A stretch of 64,000 nucleotides of DNA from assembly GCF_910591885.1 (NCBI RefSeq), contig NC_063281.1, positions 13,375,200-13,439,199 on the forward strand, in the 5' to 3' direction. How positions within the stretch are numbered: the first letter of the stretch is position 1; every line of letters begins with the position of its first letter. A program made the translations under genes and the position numbers. The DNA is from Bombus terrestris (Eukaryota > Arthropoda > Insecta > Hymenoptera > Apidae). This document shows, in pieces, positions 51,867 to 64,000 of this stretch. Below the pieces are notes generated by a model. The model was given only the letters and a program-made list of their open reading frames with translations, did not search any database and was not told where the DNA came from.

Positions 51867-54800
51867 TAAACGTGGACGAAAATATAGGTACAGCGTAATA
51901 GCGTGGGTTCGAAATGAGTTAAATCGAAAGATCGCTTCTTAAGTAACTCTTTGCTACCTGTAACCACCAAAATGAGCTCGAAAATCAGCATCGCCGAGAA
52001 ACTGTCGCTTGTTGCGATTGAGAAGCTGACGACCGCCGGTACGGCGTGGAACAGGAACCGAAAGGGGCAACTATTTCGGTCGAAGAAGAAAGGCAGCAAT
52101 TTTCGAGGTGGTCCTCGCGTAAGGATTGGGAAACGTCGGGTCGAACGCGTCCACCTTTCTTCTCGTTCACCTTCACCGCGATGTGCGCATCGCCTTTTCT
52201 TCTCTCCGTTGCGTTGGTATCCCGCGTGTATAGAGACGAACAGAAAAGAGACCGTCCGTTACGTGCGTGCTGCTCCGCAGAAGAAAGTAAAGAGAAGGAA
52301 AAAGAAGAAAAAAAACGTAAGAAAAGGAACAAAAAAGAAAAAGGAAGGAAGAAAAGGGAAGCGGGAAGGGAGGACCCAGTACATCGTTGGAGGATATTTG
52401 CGCCGAAAGCGGCATGAGCAGCAGATTGACGGGCGACCACCCGGGCCAGAATGAGTCTTGCGTGGTCCTCGAACGGCGACAAGCTTCTTTCTCCTCTCGT
52501 TCTTTCCTCGCCCTCGCGATTTCGTCCCTGTCGCGCCTCATTGTCCAGCAGAAATGCGCCCGAACCATCGACCGGCTTAACGACGTCCGTTCGCGTCTTC
52601 GGTAGGTCTCGTTTCCGAGCAAACGGCTCTTTTATGCGTCTACTCTCGTCCTACACGCTGGTTCGCGGTAGTTCCACCACATTTTCCTTCGAGAAAACTA
52701 CCGGGCAATGGCGACAGTACCACCAGTATTTACGCTATCGATTTTATGTAGACGCATATGAACCGTTCAAAGGCGAAAGTGATCTACTTTTCTGAAAATT
52801 TCAGATTTTTCCAAATTACTAATTTCAACGTCAAACAAACCTGGATAGTCACTGGAAAATGAATAAGCCTTTCAAGAATTATTACCTCGCCTGGACGTTT
52901 AGTCCGCGAAATTTATATTCGAAAATGATCTCGTCGATAATTATCAGCTTCCTTATGATCTAGATCGATTATCGCGTTTCACACAAGATCAGCAGGTGTC
53001 GTTACTTATAAATGGGCGTGCACGTTCACCGTGGAGGGAACTAGATCGTGGCAGCGTGATCTCTGGTCGAATCGTAAAGCAGGAAATTTATCATCGTGAT
53101 AAAAGTCGAGAATTTATCATCGTCTCGGTGTTTAAATTTTTTATTACGATCTTAGTTGCCGTTAAGAGCCATAAAGCTGTTTTATACCGCGGCCTTTTAT
53201 CCCGTTTCCCGTGGTGGACTCCGCGACCGGTCACCGAGGTAGCCTTTCACGCCGCGTGGGAGGGGTGCATCTTTAAAATGTGGTTTCAACCCCTTCGCGT
53301 GGCCAATTTAAATTCCTTATCGCGAGGCTTAATTGCCGCGCCTGAGGACTCGTAAACTTGTACTACACCATGTGAATCCTCCTCTCGTTCGCTTCGCTTC
53401 GTACACCCTGCTTTCTTTCTTGTTTTCGCGAAATTCTTTGGTCGGAGATAGGTCGAGAACGTGTTTCGCGTTTATCGTTGTACCAGAGGCATTCGCACAT
53501 TTTTCGAATTTATTGTGTACTATGCGTGGCTTTACGGGGCTCGAATGGTTTCTCGTCCGCGTTGTTCGAGCTAGTTTACTACCTTCCAGGCGCATTCGAC
53601 GAATTCTTACCACCACAATGTTCTACTTGTTACGTTAATGATTAGTTTTTATGGATTAATTGTGGCCGTATATTTCTTAATCCTTCGACTATTCCGCAAC
53701 GACGGATCTTCCCGCGTAATGCAATTCGTGGGCTGTGGAATTTCTTTCAAGCGCGAATTTTTCAAAAGATGTTTTTAAATCGCCGAAACTTGGAATTGCG
53801 TTGCGTTACATACGCATTTATGGAGTAATATACGAAAACAAACGAAACTATCGTGTTCGTACTAATAAATAATTGATAAATATTATAAAAGATTAATAAA
53901 TACACGTTCGTGGCAAATTCTCTCACGATTCTCTCGAAAGCGGTTGATCTCGATTCGTCGTCGTAATACGAGCATCACATCCGAGCCATCTATCCGGATT
54001 TATTCCTCGCGAGATGCATTGGCCGTTAGCGAAGCGAGAAAAAGAGAGAGCGAGGAACCAGTTCGTCAAATTTTCGTGCCGATCGGGTGCACAACAATAA
54101 AACGTCAAAGACGATGCATGGGACCACCGTTCTGGCTGCTCCCTTCTCGTCTCTCCCTCTCGTCCTTAGGATCGCGTTCTCTTTTCAGACGCTTCACCAA
54201 CCACGCGCAATTTCTTTTTGCGAACGAGAAACGCGCGAAAGTAGAAACGTTCCGTGCGATGGAAATTTCGCGATTTTAAAAGAGACAGTCCGCGTAGTAT
54301 CAAACAGAATTCTATTTGGTTATTCTACGGTTTTCGCTACGAAAACCTTCTGCGTAGAACCCAAAACCGATCTTCCAACCCACCTACCAAACTTATCTTC
54401 CCTGTTTTCTCTCGCCAGCCATTACAGCATCCAAGAAGGCAAACAAGCGATATAAAAATAAAAATAAAAACAAGCCTCTCCACGCTCAATAAACCCGAAA
54501 CAACCATTGATATCTCGAGTACCCGCGTATAATCGTTGCTCGAGGTTGCTCGATGCGAGATATCCATGAGAGCGCCGAAAATCCAGCCGAGATCCAGAAA
54601 GCACAGTCTCGTGTCCGCTCTCGTCTGCCGGTCGTCGCACGTGTGGTCCCACCGGCGTAGATCTAGTCTCTTGTCACGGATACGCGTTCCTCTTCGTTCC
54701 ACCGTCCTGGTACGTCGTCGGCTGTCTCTGTTCCGACCGTGTTATCTCGTATTCTTCCGATGTTCCTACCCCGTGTTTCGTCCTGACGCTCGGGTTAGCT

Positions 54801-56360
54801 TCGAGAAATCGCGTGGGCAGGTAATCGAGTAGGCCCCTCGCGAGAATTTAAGATCGTCGTATCCAGGTTCTTGCGCTTAGCCTCTCCGCCACGTTGTCGC
54901 GAGATTAAGCGGCTCTCGGATCTCGTCCTCTCGCGCTCCACCGGCATGGTAGACGTCCACGCCTGGATCCTCCGCCTCCCATGAATCCGTCTTTCGCACC
55001 ATCCTCAGGGAGGAAGCTGGCCAACCTTTCGATCGTTCGCTTGTTTCCAGTCACCATGCAGATAAGCAAGTTATTAGGTGTTGGAGAAGGTTCTTCGATA
55101 GTTGTCCTTCTTTTCTTCTTTTTGTCTTTGTATCTTTGCCTATTAACATGGCGCGTATGGTAATTTGTTTCCTAATACGGCTACTCGAGATTACAAGCTC
55201 CTTGAACAAAATGTACTTTTTCGTTTTTGATTCTTGGCGTCTGCTTCTTCGTGTATGTTTATCGAAGAGTTTCTCCTTTTATCGCTTTCTCTCGTCTTTT
55301 ATATTTATTTTTACTTAATTGATCAAACCTTACACCGGTCGGCATAATATTTGACCCGTTTGATGCTAAAATGGTGTAAGTCGAAAAAGTTGACCATTTA
55401 CTGGATAACGAGGGATAAATTAGAAATTCCGTAAGAGGTCGAGTGGGCGATTCTCGCGCGTTCTGCTATCCACCGACAAATTAACGAAGATATACATACT
55501 GACATCGATTTTGCACAAAACAGGATGAAAATTACGTTTTCGAGATACGATGTTAAACCAAATAAACGAGAAGTTTACACCACTTTTGCATTAAACGGCT
55601 CATTTAATGGATAAAACAAATCTCTTTTCAGATCGTGTCTCTTCAATGGCGTGCGTAAAAAGACTAATCCTCATAAATATCCAAACAGATGCAACTAGAC
55701 ATTCTCTCACAAAGGCAGCCACTTATCCAAAAGCATGCAATCCGAATATCACCGACATGTCGAACAGCAAAAGTTTTTCCTCAAGCGTCACTCTCCGTCT
55801 TCGGATACATTCCTCGACTTGCTTACCGTTATCTCGATCGAGCTGACAAAACGTCAGCGAGTTCCCTTCTTGACCGGTTGCAAAAAGCACCGTTTGACGA
55901 GGGTGACACCAGAGAATATCGGGCTCGATCGAGTATACATAATACGCGTCTCGTATCGACCTTTCTCTCTTCTTCCATCGTTCTATCCCTCTCGCCCTCT
56001 TTCTTTTCGATTCTCTGGACGGTGCATGGTCTCCGGTCTTTCCCCGTGTGCTGGGATCACCCGATGGCAGAGAGGGGAAAAAAAAGAGCGGACAGGGAAA
56101 AAAAGGGAGGGCCACGATCGTCGTTGGTGCGCTCCTTCCACGAGGATTACAGGTTTGCGGAGAGATCAAGATCTGAGTTTTTGGTGCTGATCGGATGGAC
56201 GGATGGACGAGAACAGACCGGACGGTTCCCACACGCCGCTTAATTGATCGATTCGAAAATCTTGGTGATCACTTGGAGGATCTGCTCGAGCATTTACCAT
56301 AGATCGTGTCCGGATCTTCATCCCGCCGATCTTTACCCCTCGTCCAAATTCTCAGGAATA
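51867..56360. other. Intergenic, no gene recognised
   Basis: A purine-rich tract lies at about 52279-52373. A RUNX-like TGTGGTTT lies at 53279-53286 in a GC-rich block (53.16-53.34 kb). The frames of up to 184 residues near 55.7-56.2 kb overlap on both strands and have no domains. Confidence 0.5.
52279..52373. repeat. Purine-rich low-complexity tract
   Basis: Nearly pure A and G with AAG and GGAAG units. It creates Lys/Arg/Glu-rich frames that look basic but are composition artefacts. Confidence 0.85.
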
Positions 56361-56365
56361 TAATA

Positions 56366-56390
56366 TTAGGCTAGTCCGAAAGTTCCGTCT
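56366..56390 (+). mobile_element. Possible mariner-type terminal inverted repeat remnant
   Basis: After a TA dinucleotide (56364-56365) the sequence TTAGGCTAGTCCGAAAGTTC resembles termini of insect mariner elements, which insert at TA. No matching inverted end and no transposase motif were found in the window. At best this is a fragment. Confidence 0.3.
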
Positions 56391-58040
56391 CTGGATTTCA
56401 CACGTATATTTCTAATTATATTTAGAAATGTTTGCAAATCGCGTTACGACAGTTTGAAATCTCTACGCGTCTCGTAGAAGGCATGGAATTTTGCAAAAAT
56501 GTCGATTCTACCGTCTTAGAACACGTTTTGGTAAAAAATTGTATCGAAGTGGCGGATATCGCTGTTGATATCGGTAGATTTGATTTCGGGCCAACAACAA
56601 AGTTACCGGGTGATATAGTACAGATTCAATTGGGAAGATGATGGACGATGAAAGGAAAAATTAAACGGAAGGAGCGTGAAAGGCGGTCGGTCGAACGACC
56701 GGCCGAATATTTCCTAAGATTATGACGTCAGGCTGCCAGTTAGCCGAGGCTTAACGGTGTAATCCGTCGTAATGCTCGCCGGAAACCTCTCTTCTCATCC
56801 CTCCTTCGAATGGCCGACGTTATGTGTCCGTGGATATGAATGTTTCTATGCGCACGGTTGGGGGTGGTGGCTGTTGAAGTTGCGAGTGATAGATCGTGTC
56901 AACGAACAGGCAGCTGTTAGATCTAGACACCCTCTCTGCGAAGTGGAGGAATTAATCGTACACCGTGTAAATTAGTTCACGATAATGATAATATTTATTC
57001 TCTCCCTATATAGAATAATGGCTACCTTTTCTGCACTGAAGGATAATAATACGGTCAGAATTAAAACCAATGATTCGTTTCTACGATAGGCTCTCTTCAG
57101 TCGATTCCAAACGTCGAAATAAAAAATTACACGTCGAGCATCATCGAAGATGGAGTACAATGTCGACGATAGGAAAATTCACCGATCAAAAGTGAAAACG
57201 AACGAGGAGGAGACAATCAATGGATTTATCGAGTTTTAACGGGACAACGCGTGGCGCTTTTCCTTTTCCTTTTTCTTTTTTTTTTTTTTTTTTTTTTTTG
57301 TGAAGCAGGATTCTCGATCTGGTGGCACTCGATCGTTAATAATCGCCTTTCTTACGGCATTGTAAACGCCGCGGCCGAACACGATCAAACGAGCGGATAA
57401 TCGAATTCGGGAAGTGTACACGAGCGCCACGCACAAAAGAATGGCCTCCACGATCCGTGAATGATGATCGTAAATGGAAAGTTTGGCGGAAGATGCTCGA
57501 GACCCGGCTGGTTAAGCCGGGAACTCGATAAATTCTAAATCTTTTGTCGGCGCTAACGACCGGGCGACAGTTAAATGCTCGGCTGGAAAAATATTAGCGA
57601 TAAATTTCTGTTCGTTGATTTACCGTCGTCGTTTCTAGCTGGCTGAATCGCGGGTTACGCGCCCCCAGTGTCCTCTTCGGAAACATTATCTCGATTATAC
57701 CGTTATTCCTTCGTAAGCGAGAGTCCTTCGAAAGGTACTTTTATTAATATCGCGGAAGCTCTGCGCACGACTCATAAATGCATCAAAATCGTAGAAAGTA
57801 GGATCGTTTAATATTAGAAAATACCTCCTGCGTAAGCCAAAGACGTAAAAATAATTTCGTAATTCCCATCGTGCGTAAATTAACTTTGAAGACTCCGAAT
57901 ACGAAGCCGACGTACGAAAAAGATTAAAAAACCGAAAATTAAGAGAAAAACCTCGGCAGAAATAAAGCGCAAGAACTGCGAACACGAGGGCCAGCTGGAA
58001 ACAAGAATAAGAAGACGATGCGCAAGAAGAAGACACTAAA
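56391..58040. other. Intergenic, no gene recognised
   Basis: A 69-residue frame at 56432-56641 follows the possible mariner end but shows no transposase motif. The T-tract near 57270 is listed separately. Nothing else is evident. Confidence 0.5.
57256..57299. repeat. Poly(T) tract
   Basis: A T-rich stretch ending in an uninterrupted run of 24 T. On the other strand it is an A-tract of the length left by retrotransposed poly(A), but no adjacent retrocopy was seen. Confidence 0.9.
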
Positions 58041-58108
58041 GACGACAACGACGACGACGATGAAGAAGAAGAAGAAGAAGAAGAAGAAGAAGAAGAAGAA
58101 GAGGAAGT
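58041..58108. repeat. (GAA)n microsatellite
   Basis: About 18 GAA/AAG units following a short ACG repeat. It yields poly-Ser and poly-Phe artefacts on the reverse strand. Confidence 0.95.
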
Positions 58109-61100
58109 AGGCAAAAGACGAGAGGTTCGAGCAGAAGGATTTTCGCGTGGGTGTCGCTCGGTGGGCGTCGCGTCTGCCTCGTCGAGAGTGCGGCTGACCT
58201 CTGACCTCCTGCTCGAGCACCTCCACTCCTTACAGCTTGGTTCGGGCTCTCCTATGCGAGGCTTCTCTCGCATGCAGATGTTAACTCGCGTACACACGGC
58301 CAGGGAATCCAGTGCGGGCCAGCGAGACAGAGGAAACCAGAAAAGGATAAGAGGAGGAAAAGAGAGGAAGACAGGCACCGCACCGAGGGAGAATCACGCG
58401 TGCAATTATCCTACGCGTGCGTGGGCGACCCCTTTCCACCTCCACCCCTCCTGCCCCGCCAGCTTCATCACCTTTTGCCCCCTTCGTCTACCTTCTAGGC
58501 CTCTCTTTCGATCCTCGTCCTCGTCTCGCACTCTATTTTCCGCTATCCTCCTCGTGCCTGACCGCTTGAAAACGTTCCGGTGCACGGACGAGCACTCGTT
58601 GCATAATCAGATTTTTCTCCGTTCGACGCTGTGACCCTCGACCTCCCGCTTTCAACGTTGCAGGGGCGAGTGTGTGAATCTTTTCTCCCCCCGGTAGTTG
58701 GCGCGGATTTTTGGCCGACCGACCGATCGACCGAGGCGCCTAGGCTCGAATAGCGGGAATAGGCTTGCGAGCGACCGCGCGCCACCAGCCATTTTGCCGG
58801 GATTTTATCTTAATGGCGAATTGTTCCGCGCCAGGATACGTGGCTCGCGAACACGCTGCTGTAATCTGTTCCGCAACAGCATCGCTCGAACGGGGATGCT
58901 TGATGTAGGTTGGCTAGCTCGTTCGCGGTATGTGCAAGACTGACGTTTGGGATGAGGTAACGAGCGTCGTGAAATGGAAATTTGAATGATTAAGTTGGCT
59001 GCTTTATTTGTCTGGCTACGCGAGGGTAAGTGGGTGATACCGTGTGGGCTGCACGGAAATTTTATCGTTGTTTTAACGCTAGAACTGTTCGTTTACTTAT
59101 ACGCTAAAAATACTATAAATAATGATATCATACCCACGCACACGTACGTTTGCAAATGATATTTATCACGTTAAAATCAGGATTCGCGACACTAGTTTAA
59201 ATTTCATTAAATTCTTTTTCGCGAACATCGTCCAGCGCAAAAAAGAACTTTGCATGATGTCAAAACGCTCGAGCGAGAAATACCCAAGTCGTCGCACACA
59301 CCGACAACCTCAAAATCTAAAATTCCCGTTGAAAATTTGCACTTGACGATTATTCGAAAAGATGTTCTCGATCTCGCGTTCTCTGGCACAACAGCGATCC
59401 GCGTGTTGCGTTATCCGGCGAAGCGTGCGATTTCTAATTCGTAAGAAAACGGGTCAACCGACTGGTTCGTTACAACCTGATATCTAGAAACACTATTTTG
59501 CCCATTCCCGGCTCACACGCGGCGATATATACGCGAGATAATAACGGGTGTCTCGAAGGAGTTGCAGCACCGGTTGGTTGGCGACACCGGCGACAAACTC
59601 GCATCGCCGGAGGCGTCTTCGTGGTATCGTCTTCGTGCTCCTCGAGGTGGGACAGGACGCGCCGTCCCCCCGTAATTAACGTCTTGCCGCACCCACGTAC
59701 CTACGTGAATTCGCCTGTGTAACACGTCGCATACAATCGTATCCTTTCAGGTATCTACACGAAGGCAATACGTATCGCCACCTGAAATTACCGACATTGT
59801 CAGCGCGCCGTGGAAAACCTGCCGAATCGCGTCCCAAGATTTTTGCTTCTTCTCGATTCGATCGCGTTACTTTCACTCGTGACTTTTTGCGAATGGAATA
59901 TTACGGTACTCGACTCTCGCTGTGCAGATATCGACGCATCAGGTAAAAGATCGAGTAATTTTATTTCATTGAGAAACCGCGTCGAATCTCCAACCCACTA
60001 AAGGCACTCGATTTCGTTTACACGTATCTCCGTGCGCAATTTCTCACGGTACTCGCCGTGCGATCAGTCGTCCGCTCGAAATAATACATAACGCGAAGGA
60101 AGATCGCATTCCTGGCCGCCTTAGACTATAGAAAAGAATCCCAAAAAAGAATCGGAGGTGTCAAGACGAATTGGATACACGAGTGGAAGCATGCGAGAGC
60201 CTTCGCCGGGTCAATTAACCGAGTCGTGAGATATATTAGCCACCCTGCGGTCCCCGTTCGCCTTTCGTGCATCTCGACACTTTATTTACGAGGGGATGCC
60301 CTCCGTCTAACGGAGAGGAAGACGCTCGACACCCCTGCAATCTCGCCTGGCGGATCTCCACGTTTCCGGAAGCTGTCCGTATCCCATGGGCACCGACACC
60401 GCGTACCCTTGCACGGTCCTGCGAGTCGCCTGAGAGAGGATCCGTGTTCCCAAGGTGATAGGATCCCTACCAGAACGAGACTTTGTGCCAAATTGTCGTC
60501 AGATATCGATCTACCAGGCGACATGCTCCAGTTTAACGTTTGCCTGGACAAGCATCCAGCTAATTTCCCAGCAAACTAAATGTTTTCAGTCGTGTACGCG
60601 ATCGTAGCCTCGAGGATAATATATCGAGGGACGAATGATCGAACGTGGCTTTGTTGGAGGTCGGCCGATGGGTTCGATCCTTTCGAGGAAGCATGCGACT
60701 TGTCCGTTTGGAAATGTTTAAGGTTAATTCAGTCGATAACGGTCGAACGGACGTAAACGATGTTCCGATTGAAAGAAATTCGACGACTCGCAATAGCCTT
60801 AAAAGCTAACATAAATTATTGTAGCACTTGTAAAATCTCTCGCTAGAAAGCTCGTCCCTTGTCGCGCATTTGCTTCGTTACCATTTCCAATCTTTAACGA
60901 CATCGTACGTATCCGTCAAGCAGTGAAAGTTGCCACTCGCTCGTGAGACCTTCCAATAATCGAAGCTTCCATTCCGCAAGCGCGATTCAACGTTCAGCGG
61001 GAGGCGATAAGATCCGGAAAGGCAGGCTGGTTCGTGGCGGTGTTGTTGCCAGCTCGTGCCTCGAAGGTGCTCCTTAAGAAGGGTGAGAAGTGTCACCAGG

Positions 61101-64000
61101 TTTTATGTCGCGGTTGCGGCGCGGCGGAGAGGAGGAAAAACGTCGAATGGGTGGGAAAAAGAGGCGAAAAGAAGGAAAGGGAGAAGAGGGAAGGGCGCGA
61201 CAGTCACGTAGAACGAACGAGGAAGCGAGTAGATGGTGGAAAAGGGGCGACGGAAGAAGACAGACGATGGAGACGGAAAGTGGGAGATCTCTGAATGGAG
61301 ATAGGAGCCACGAGGATCGACGGAGCTTTTGGCTGTCGCGCGAAGGTTTCGTGAGAGTAATTTGTCGTGCGACCACCTCCGGGAATGTTTAAATGAATTG
61401 CTCGGGGTGGGCCCTACCACGAGTCTTCGGGGACTTTTATCGGCGCGACATCTTGTATGGGAATGCGGGCCCAACAGGAATAACAGGCGAACCGAAACCC
61501 GCGCTAGAGGAACGAAGAGAAACGATCCTCTCTCCCTTTCTCTATCTGGCCACGCGGGGATGAGGTTGGAGTCGACTTACCTCCCAGTTGGTTTATTGCT
61601 CAATCCGCGCTCACGGCTAATGGATTCGTCTTCGCCGGCCCCGATGCATGCTACGTACCTTAGACACGCATTGACCACCACCTGCACGCGCGTCGATGTC
61701 CCTCTGGAAATGTCTTCCCTTCTTACCGATCTCTTCTTCTCCTTTGCACCATCTCTGCGCTCCGATCCGACGTTGAACGCGACCGAGCCGACCCTCGATT
61801 TACGAGCCTCCCCAAGCGACCGAGGACGTTGACGCTCCACGCGCAGATCTCTAGAAATTGTTTCCTCTTTTCAGCACGGTTGCCTCGATGCGTTAAATTT
61901 ACTCTCTAACGGACATCAGATAGATCGAACGGGGCAACTGAGAAAGCGACGTTGCATCGATTTTCACTTGGAAATGTATCGATTTGACTCTGTCAAAGAC
62001 ACTCGGACCAGGGATCGGATCTGCCGATTAGCTGATACCAGCACGATATTCCGCCGATCGATTTGTACATAGACATTTGATACAGATTTAGAAGAACGCT
62101 AGTGAAAAGATAAGCGGAAATCAATTTTCCCTTCGCTCCATCCGTTCTACCGCCTCCAACAAATTACAACTTCGTTAAAGGGCCCTACCCAGCCCTGTTC
62201 CATTCGCAATAATCCACGCGTGTAACTATCGAAACCTCGGCGAAAAGCGTTCGCGGAACGCAGTTTATGTACGATGATAAATTTCGCGTAAAACTCGTCT
62301 CGTTATCCGCACGTGGCAGAAATATTAACCACGCGAACCGCTTGTTTACGACATTAAGGGAATGCAAGTGCGCGGTAATTTCTTCGATCTTCTCGCTGAT
62401 CTTCTTTTGATTTTTGATAAGCGTCTAAAAATTATAGAATGGTTAGAATTAAATTAGATCGATCCTCGGGTCGATCGATAGTTGAGCGTTATCTTAAATT
62501 AAATTAAATAAAAAACGTTATCTAGATCGTAATTTAAAAATATCGCGGGCTTTCTCTTTATCGAATTACCCGAAGGAATAATCAAATACAGAAATTATAT
62601 AGAAACGTTTTATTTGACAAGGCGACCCAAAGTATTAATAAATTTCATTTAAAATTACGAATTTATGACCGGTGTATCGGAGTGATCGATAAGAAACGAC
62701 CTTTTTCAATCTTTATCTTCGGATTACGAAATTCTCAGGTAATACGGTCTGAAAAATAATGCACTTCGAAGTTCGTAATGTAATAAAAAGGAATACTAAT
62801 AATTCTCTCTGCAAGTCACGTATTCCACTCGTCGTATCGATAAGATGCGATAACAAGTGGCTTTCTCGAATGTCCACTTTCGGTGTACAAGTGTACAGCG
62901 CTCCTTGATGATACGAAACATCGTTGGCTTCTTGGAAATAAAAAATAATCCACCTTCTACTAGCCTGTATCGCTTACATCGATAATCGATAAGCTGACAT
63001 TTTCTTAACGTTTAGTTCTTTGAAGTAGTTGAGTTTCCTATTAAAAAATTACTACTGATAATTAACAAACCCATACCGGTTTTATGATATTACTATCGTA
63101 CGAAGATTACGGAAGAAGAACACGCTGATATTACTTTCCTGTGAAAAAAGACAGGAAATGAAACTTATCGCGTTCTCACCCTGATATCACGGAGAACTAC
63201 ATCGACTAATTAAAAGATCGAGTGCTTGGAACAGCACACCAACGACGAACGTTTAAACAGAAATTTCTCTCGAGTGTCTCGCCCGAATGCCGGATATCGA
63301 TAAATTTCTATCTCATCGCGTTCAATTTCCGAATAATCAACGGCAACCCGATTAAATCCGTCGGAAAGCGCAAACGTTACGAATCATCGACCCGATAAAA
63401 GACGGCTGTCCTGCCGGTTACAATGGTCGGTCGAGCTGCTCGTACCTACCTGTACGTGTTACCCGTACGCAGTAAAGTTTATCTCGCGAGTGTCCGCCAC
63501 CGACCACCATGGCTCTTACCTGCGGTTCCATACCTGGCCGTGTTTATACGCGCCTAACAGCCGGGACAGTTGGAACAAGACTGGGAGAAATAGAGAGTGG
63601 ACAGACGGAAACGAAGATAGGGTACCACACCTTCGGGCAGTTGATTTCGCTTGGCGATTCACGCGAGTCAACCGACCAATGATTTACCCGATTTTACTAC
63701 GGCTTGGTGCAGTCTTCCTCAAAGGAACGGAACGGTATTAGTCTACGAATCGTCCGCTTTAGTAAACCGTGTCATTTTACGATCGATCAGCACCGGTAGC
63801 TGTCTTCGAGAGGTACGTTACGTTCGCCTGTCGAGAAATTCGAGACAATCCGATGGTTTCCACGCGATTTTTCGTAGCGATCGTTTTAAAGTAACGATCC
63901 TTGCGCCTGGACTGGCCTCGGTGTGGGAGTTCCGAATGATTTTGCCAAAACACGATTGTATTGGTATCTCCTTGGAATTGGAGGTTCTACGTAGGGACAC
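58109..64000. other. Intergenic to window end, no gene recognised
   Basis: CpG-rich patches lie at 58.15-58.9 kb, 60.2-60.6 kb and 61.0-61.85 kb, and AT-rich DNA at 62.4-63.2 kb. Frames of up to 167 residues overlap on both strands without domains. Small purine-rich tracts occur at 61.13-61.30 kb. Confidence 0.5.

Noticed and set aside
51951..52454. Lys/Arg-rich frame resembling a basic nuclear protein
   Set aside because: The basic part is the purine-rich tract at 52279-52373. Frames are also open on the opposite strand.
55689..56243. 184-residue + frame with overlapping 169-residue - frame
   Set aside because: Mutually overlapping frames in GC-richer, low-complexity DNA, without domains.
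57695..58378. 227-residue minus-strand frame with poly-Ser
   Set aside because: It translates the (GAA)n microsatellite and flanking low-complexity sequence.
1..64000. Other odd-skipped-family genes (odd, sob, bowl)
   Set aside because: I looked for their longer zinc-finger arrays in all frames and found none apart from the drm exons.

Overview
The window looks like insect nuclear DNA, most likely from a hymenopteran (bee, ant or wasp). The grounds are moderate overall GC with frequent CpG, many short microsatellites and purine- or pyrimidine-rich tracts, intron-bearing gene structure, and one clearly recognisable insect developmental gene. The lineage is inferred from composition and gene content. 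No database search was possible.

Only one protein-coding gene is well supported: a two-exon homologue of drumstick (drm), a small odd-skipped-family zinc-finger protein, on the + strand. Exon 1 (13454-13683) carries the start and most of two C2H2 fingers. After an intron of about 4.2 kb, exon 2 (17890-17965) supplies the last histidine of finger 2 and a short Gly/Ser/Asn/Tyr tail. The spliced product is 101 residues. A GA-rich, ATG-free leader lies directly upstream, with a possible 3' splice acceptor at 13078. A candidate polyadenylation signal lies about 0.5 kb after the stop.

Everything else, about 13 kb upstream and 46 kb downstream, reads as a gene desert. The many short open frames overlap one another on both strands, lack recognisable domains, and often translate simple repeats. 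This is how the neighbourhood of a patterning transcription factor would look if filled with cis-regulatory DNA. Several blocks have the texture of enhancers, with homeodomain, POU, TALE/Hox and RUNX-like words (near 45.1, 46.1-46.3, 51.4 and 53.2 kb). Two GC-rich zones (5.8-7.6 kb and 8.1-9.3 kb) resemble CpG-rich promoters or regulatory islands.

The most unusual structure is duplicated noncoding DNA: a 111-bp unit repeated without gaps at 8141 and 8886; a module with a nearly identical 40-bp core at 26.3 and 29.1 kb plus an older copy at 25.5 kb; and a weaker pair at 27.98 and 28.59 kb. There are also two sizeable inverted repeats able to form hairpins: 51752-51866, with 35-bp arms, and about 38035-38208. 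A possible mariner-type terminus lies at 56366. No tRNA, rRNA, intact transposon, CRISPR or virus-like gene was seen.
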